64,000 bases of DNA from Phytophthora quininea (lineage: Eukaryota; Oomycota; Peronosporomycetes; Peronosporales; Peronosporaceae). Below, one piece after another: positions 62,127 through 64,000 of the stretch. The stretch covers positions 124,001 through 188,000 of the forward strand of contig JAAVTG010000550.1 in the NCBI GenBank assembly GCA_011947345.1, in the 5' to 3' direction. A program made the position numbers and the translations under genes. The stretch's first letter is position 1. Each line of letters starts with the position of its first letter. The notes under the pieces were generated by a model. The model was not told the DNA's origin, made no database searches, and saw only the letters and a list, made by a program, of their open reading frames with translations.

Positions 62127-62700
62127 ATGATCACCATGCTGCGACCGTCAGCTCTGCTGCTCTTGACGCTGCCTCTGTACTGCCCTGGGGCCTTCCAGAC
62201 CTCCGTCCAGCTCTCCGTGAAGGCTGCGTCGTCCCCCACTACTTTGTTCAAGTCGTGCAGGACGGAGAGGCCTGCAACGCTGTCAACAACGTCAAACCCA
62301 TGTGCTCGTCCAAGGACTTTGTCTGCAGGATGGAAGTGGGCCATGAAATGGACGCCTTCGCGCCGTCCTGCCTGGTCTACGATCCTGAAAACATGCAGGA
62401 CAATCCGTACCAGATCGAGGAGACAGCGGTACGTCCCTGGGCCAATTGCGACCCTATGGCGGAGCTCCATCGCAAGATTGGAGACGCCCCAGTCTGCAAA
62501 AGAGACTTCCAGTGTCTCTGCTTGCATGGAGCAGGCCGAAGCTGCATCTGTGCACCTCCAGACACAGTCGACGACGCCAGTGGAGCCAAAACCTGCCACA
62601 AAGGAACAAGCTGCGGAAAACAGACTACTGCCACTATCTCCCAGCAGGAGGCAAAGCCTGCGGACAGAAACCCTACTACAAGAAGAGCAAAGGAGTGTAG
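62127..62700 (+). pseudogene. Secreted 14-cysteine protein (PPD family), third type, copy 2
   Basis: The ATG at 62,127 (or 62,136) opens the same signal peptide as at 42,992. The frame switches at the C5 run 62,233-62,237 exactly as in copy 1. A second break is unique to this copy: A4 (62,617-62,620) instead of A5 shifts the last 26 residues. The mature core F-Q-C-L-C-L-H-G and C-I-C-A-P-P-D is intact between the two. Confidence 0.78.
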
Positions 62701-62726
62701 AATTTTGCATACTACGTATGAGGTAG

Positions 62727-64000
62727 GAAGGAAATTGAATTGATTAACTGTTTAGCGGATTTCTCGTCTCAAGGTGAAATGCTATCTATCCGTGAGAGTT
62801 ACGTTCGTGTCGTCCACATGTGGTGCATCGGTTCCGGGAGATTGTTTTCTGGCAGATCAAAGCCAAGTTTTTGCAGCACGCGGACCACAGTAGTGCGGTT
62901 GCAACGAAGCTCATGTGCGTGTTGGTAGAGGAATTGGTAGTGCATCTTGAACGAGTTCAGCAGATTGAGAATATTTGGCACTTCAGCTGTCGTTTCCTGG
63001 AAATGAATGTCGTTCCTGAGCCGCCATGTTGCATGAAACACAATCGCTGTGTAGATCCTCCATAGAAGTATCCGTTCTTTGTGCTCACTTCTCCTGTTCC
63101 TACGAAGGTCTTGCAATCTTAGGAAGAGTAGCAACCTCCAGCTTAGATCGACACAAAGAACGTCGACCACCGGCTCCATAGTTCGCTCCACATTGGTTCT
63201 AATGACGGGCACGTGAAAAACAGTGTTCTACCGTTTCGATCTCCTGGCATTCCGGACGAACGCAGTTTTGGATGGTAGGATTTAGTTCTCTGAGGAAGTA
63301 TAGTCGTGAACCGACTGTGAGGTCTCCGAAGCACATTCGTACTATCACATCATGAATTACCGGCAGTAGATATCCACGTAGAGAAATCACACTGGACAAG
63401 GTCTCATGAATCCTTTGTCGAGGACACCCCAGGTCTTCCATCGGATGATGCATCAACTCCGGAACTTGCTGGAGAATCACCTTCCAATCTTGCGATCGCA
63501 AATTTGGGAAGAATCGCGTCGATGGTTCTGTTGGGAGACAGCTACTTACCTTGATTCCAAATATCGGCGGTGAATTCGTACTTGTTACTTCCTGCATTCC
63601 TCCTTCGTCCGGATGCGGTAGTAAGCGATGAAATAATCGGCTCATTTGATGGTAGAGCACGAAAATGTCATGCGGAAGCACTTTCGTCCCAAGTATTGGA
63701 TGAATCTCGGAGCAGACGTCCGTGAAAATGCCGTTGACGACGGCCAGTCTCGATTGGCACCCAGAAAGTCGGCAAAACATAACTTTTTATGTTTTGCCAG
63801 TTCCCGACAGAGCGCCCGAAAGGTGTTTGACCCTGACCCCAGGGGTTTCGCCGGACTTGCTGGGCTGCGCGTATCCAGTACCTGAAATTCAGGCAACTTG
63901 CTCCACCAAATTGGGGTGAATAACGCCTTCTGCAGAGTTTTCATTCTGTTGTAGTGAATCGACTCCGGGGCTGGCCATTTAATTCTGTTCCACTCCCGTA
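62727..64000 (-). mobile_element. Second L1-like LINE, 3' part, continues beyond window
   Basis: Minus-strand frames (63,944-63,642, 63,780-63,199 and 63,212-62,799) align with the C-terminus of the LINE at 55.3-56.6 kb. Shared blocks are M-K-T-L-Q-x-x-L-F-x-P-I-W-W, C-V-R-x-E-C/S-C with E-T-V-E-H-C-F, and H-A-T-W-R-L-R-N-D-I, followed by F-Q-E-T-T-A-E. It is clearly the same family but many substitutions apart. Its 3' tail GTTAATCAATTCAATTTCC ends at 62,727. The 5' part lies outside the window. Confidence 0.85.

Larger units (their letters stand above)
61460..62726 (+). repeat. Inverted duplicate block (copy 2; partner 42,411-43,663)
   Basis: Reverse complement of 42,411-43,663. At 62,700-62,726 the match jumps to the sequence left of the hAT element at 39,391-39,417, which shows that copy 2 keeps the empty insertion site. 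The match ends exactly where the second LINE's 3' tail begins. Confidence 0.9.

Noticed and set aside
1..64000. tRNA, rRNA or snRNA genes
   Set aside because: No cloverleaf, rRNA core or other structured RNA signature was recognised on either strand. This was judged by eye, and a covariance-model search would be needed to exclude them.

Overview
The window reads as an oomycete genome, most likely Phytophthora or a close relative, in a gene-poor, transposon-rich accessory compartment. Three things point there. There are remnants of secreted effectors with RxLR and EER motifs. There are two START-like plus FYVE-type zinc finger proteins, a fusion typical of oomycetes. Several secreted-protein genes have an oomycete-type initiator (CTCAyTTyNCAATTT) 30-60 bp before the ATG. 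Almost every coding region is broken by a frameshift or stop, so most calls below are pseudogenes or transposon remnants.

Left third (1-27.8 kb). A LINE tail, a pogo end and two broken RxLR genes lead to a Copia solo LTR and a third broken RxLR gene. A 5'-truncated Helitron follows, ending with the classic hairpin plus CTAG at 7,435. A divergent cysteine-rich secreted gene and an intact START/FYVE gene lie at 9.0-11.1 kb. From 12,155 to 20,627 there is one compound hAT transposon with matching ends and an 8-bp target duplication. It is split by about 5.3 kb holding an AGC kinase pseudogene and a second hAT transposase. A pogo-like transposon with perfect terminal repeats and a TA target duplication spans 22,855-24,520. 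A second START/FYVE gene, a small MITE candidate and a fourth broken RxLR gene follow.

Middle (27.8-35 kb). A gene made of helicase-associated (HA) type repeats is interrupted by a tyrosine-recombinase retrotransposon (28,352-33,725). The element has split direct repeats A1 / B1-A2-B2. The HA reading frame resumes exactly on the far side. A hAT remnant interrupts the HA-type coding sequence again.

Right part (35-62.7 kb). This is a segmentally duplicated cluster of a secreted protein family with 14 conserved cysteines and the core F-x-C-x-C-x(6-8)-C-x-C-x-P-P-D, alternating with a coiled-coil pseudogene. Block A (34.9-39.3 kb) is directly repeated as block B (43.5-52.5 kb). Block B was later split by a young Copia element (44,483-49,253) and then extended by an inverted copy (52.5-54.7 kb), which makes a large palindrome. 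A third cysteine-rich gene (42.4-43.7 kb) recurs inverted at 61.5-62.7 kb. That copy keeps the empty site of the hAT element at 39,418-42,411. LINEs and a Harbinger-type transposase fill 55.3-61.2 kb, and a second LINE runs off the right edge.

The most interesting content is the secreted cysteine-rich family together with the palindromic duplication, which has produced a mosaic gene at 52,158-52,679. One caution applies throughout: duplicated copies often differ by one base in homopolymers, so some frameshifts may be sequencing error.
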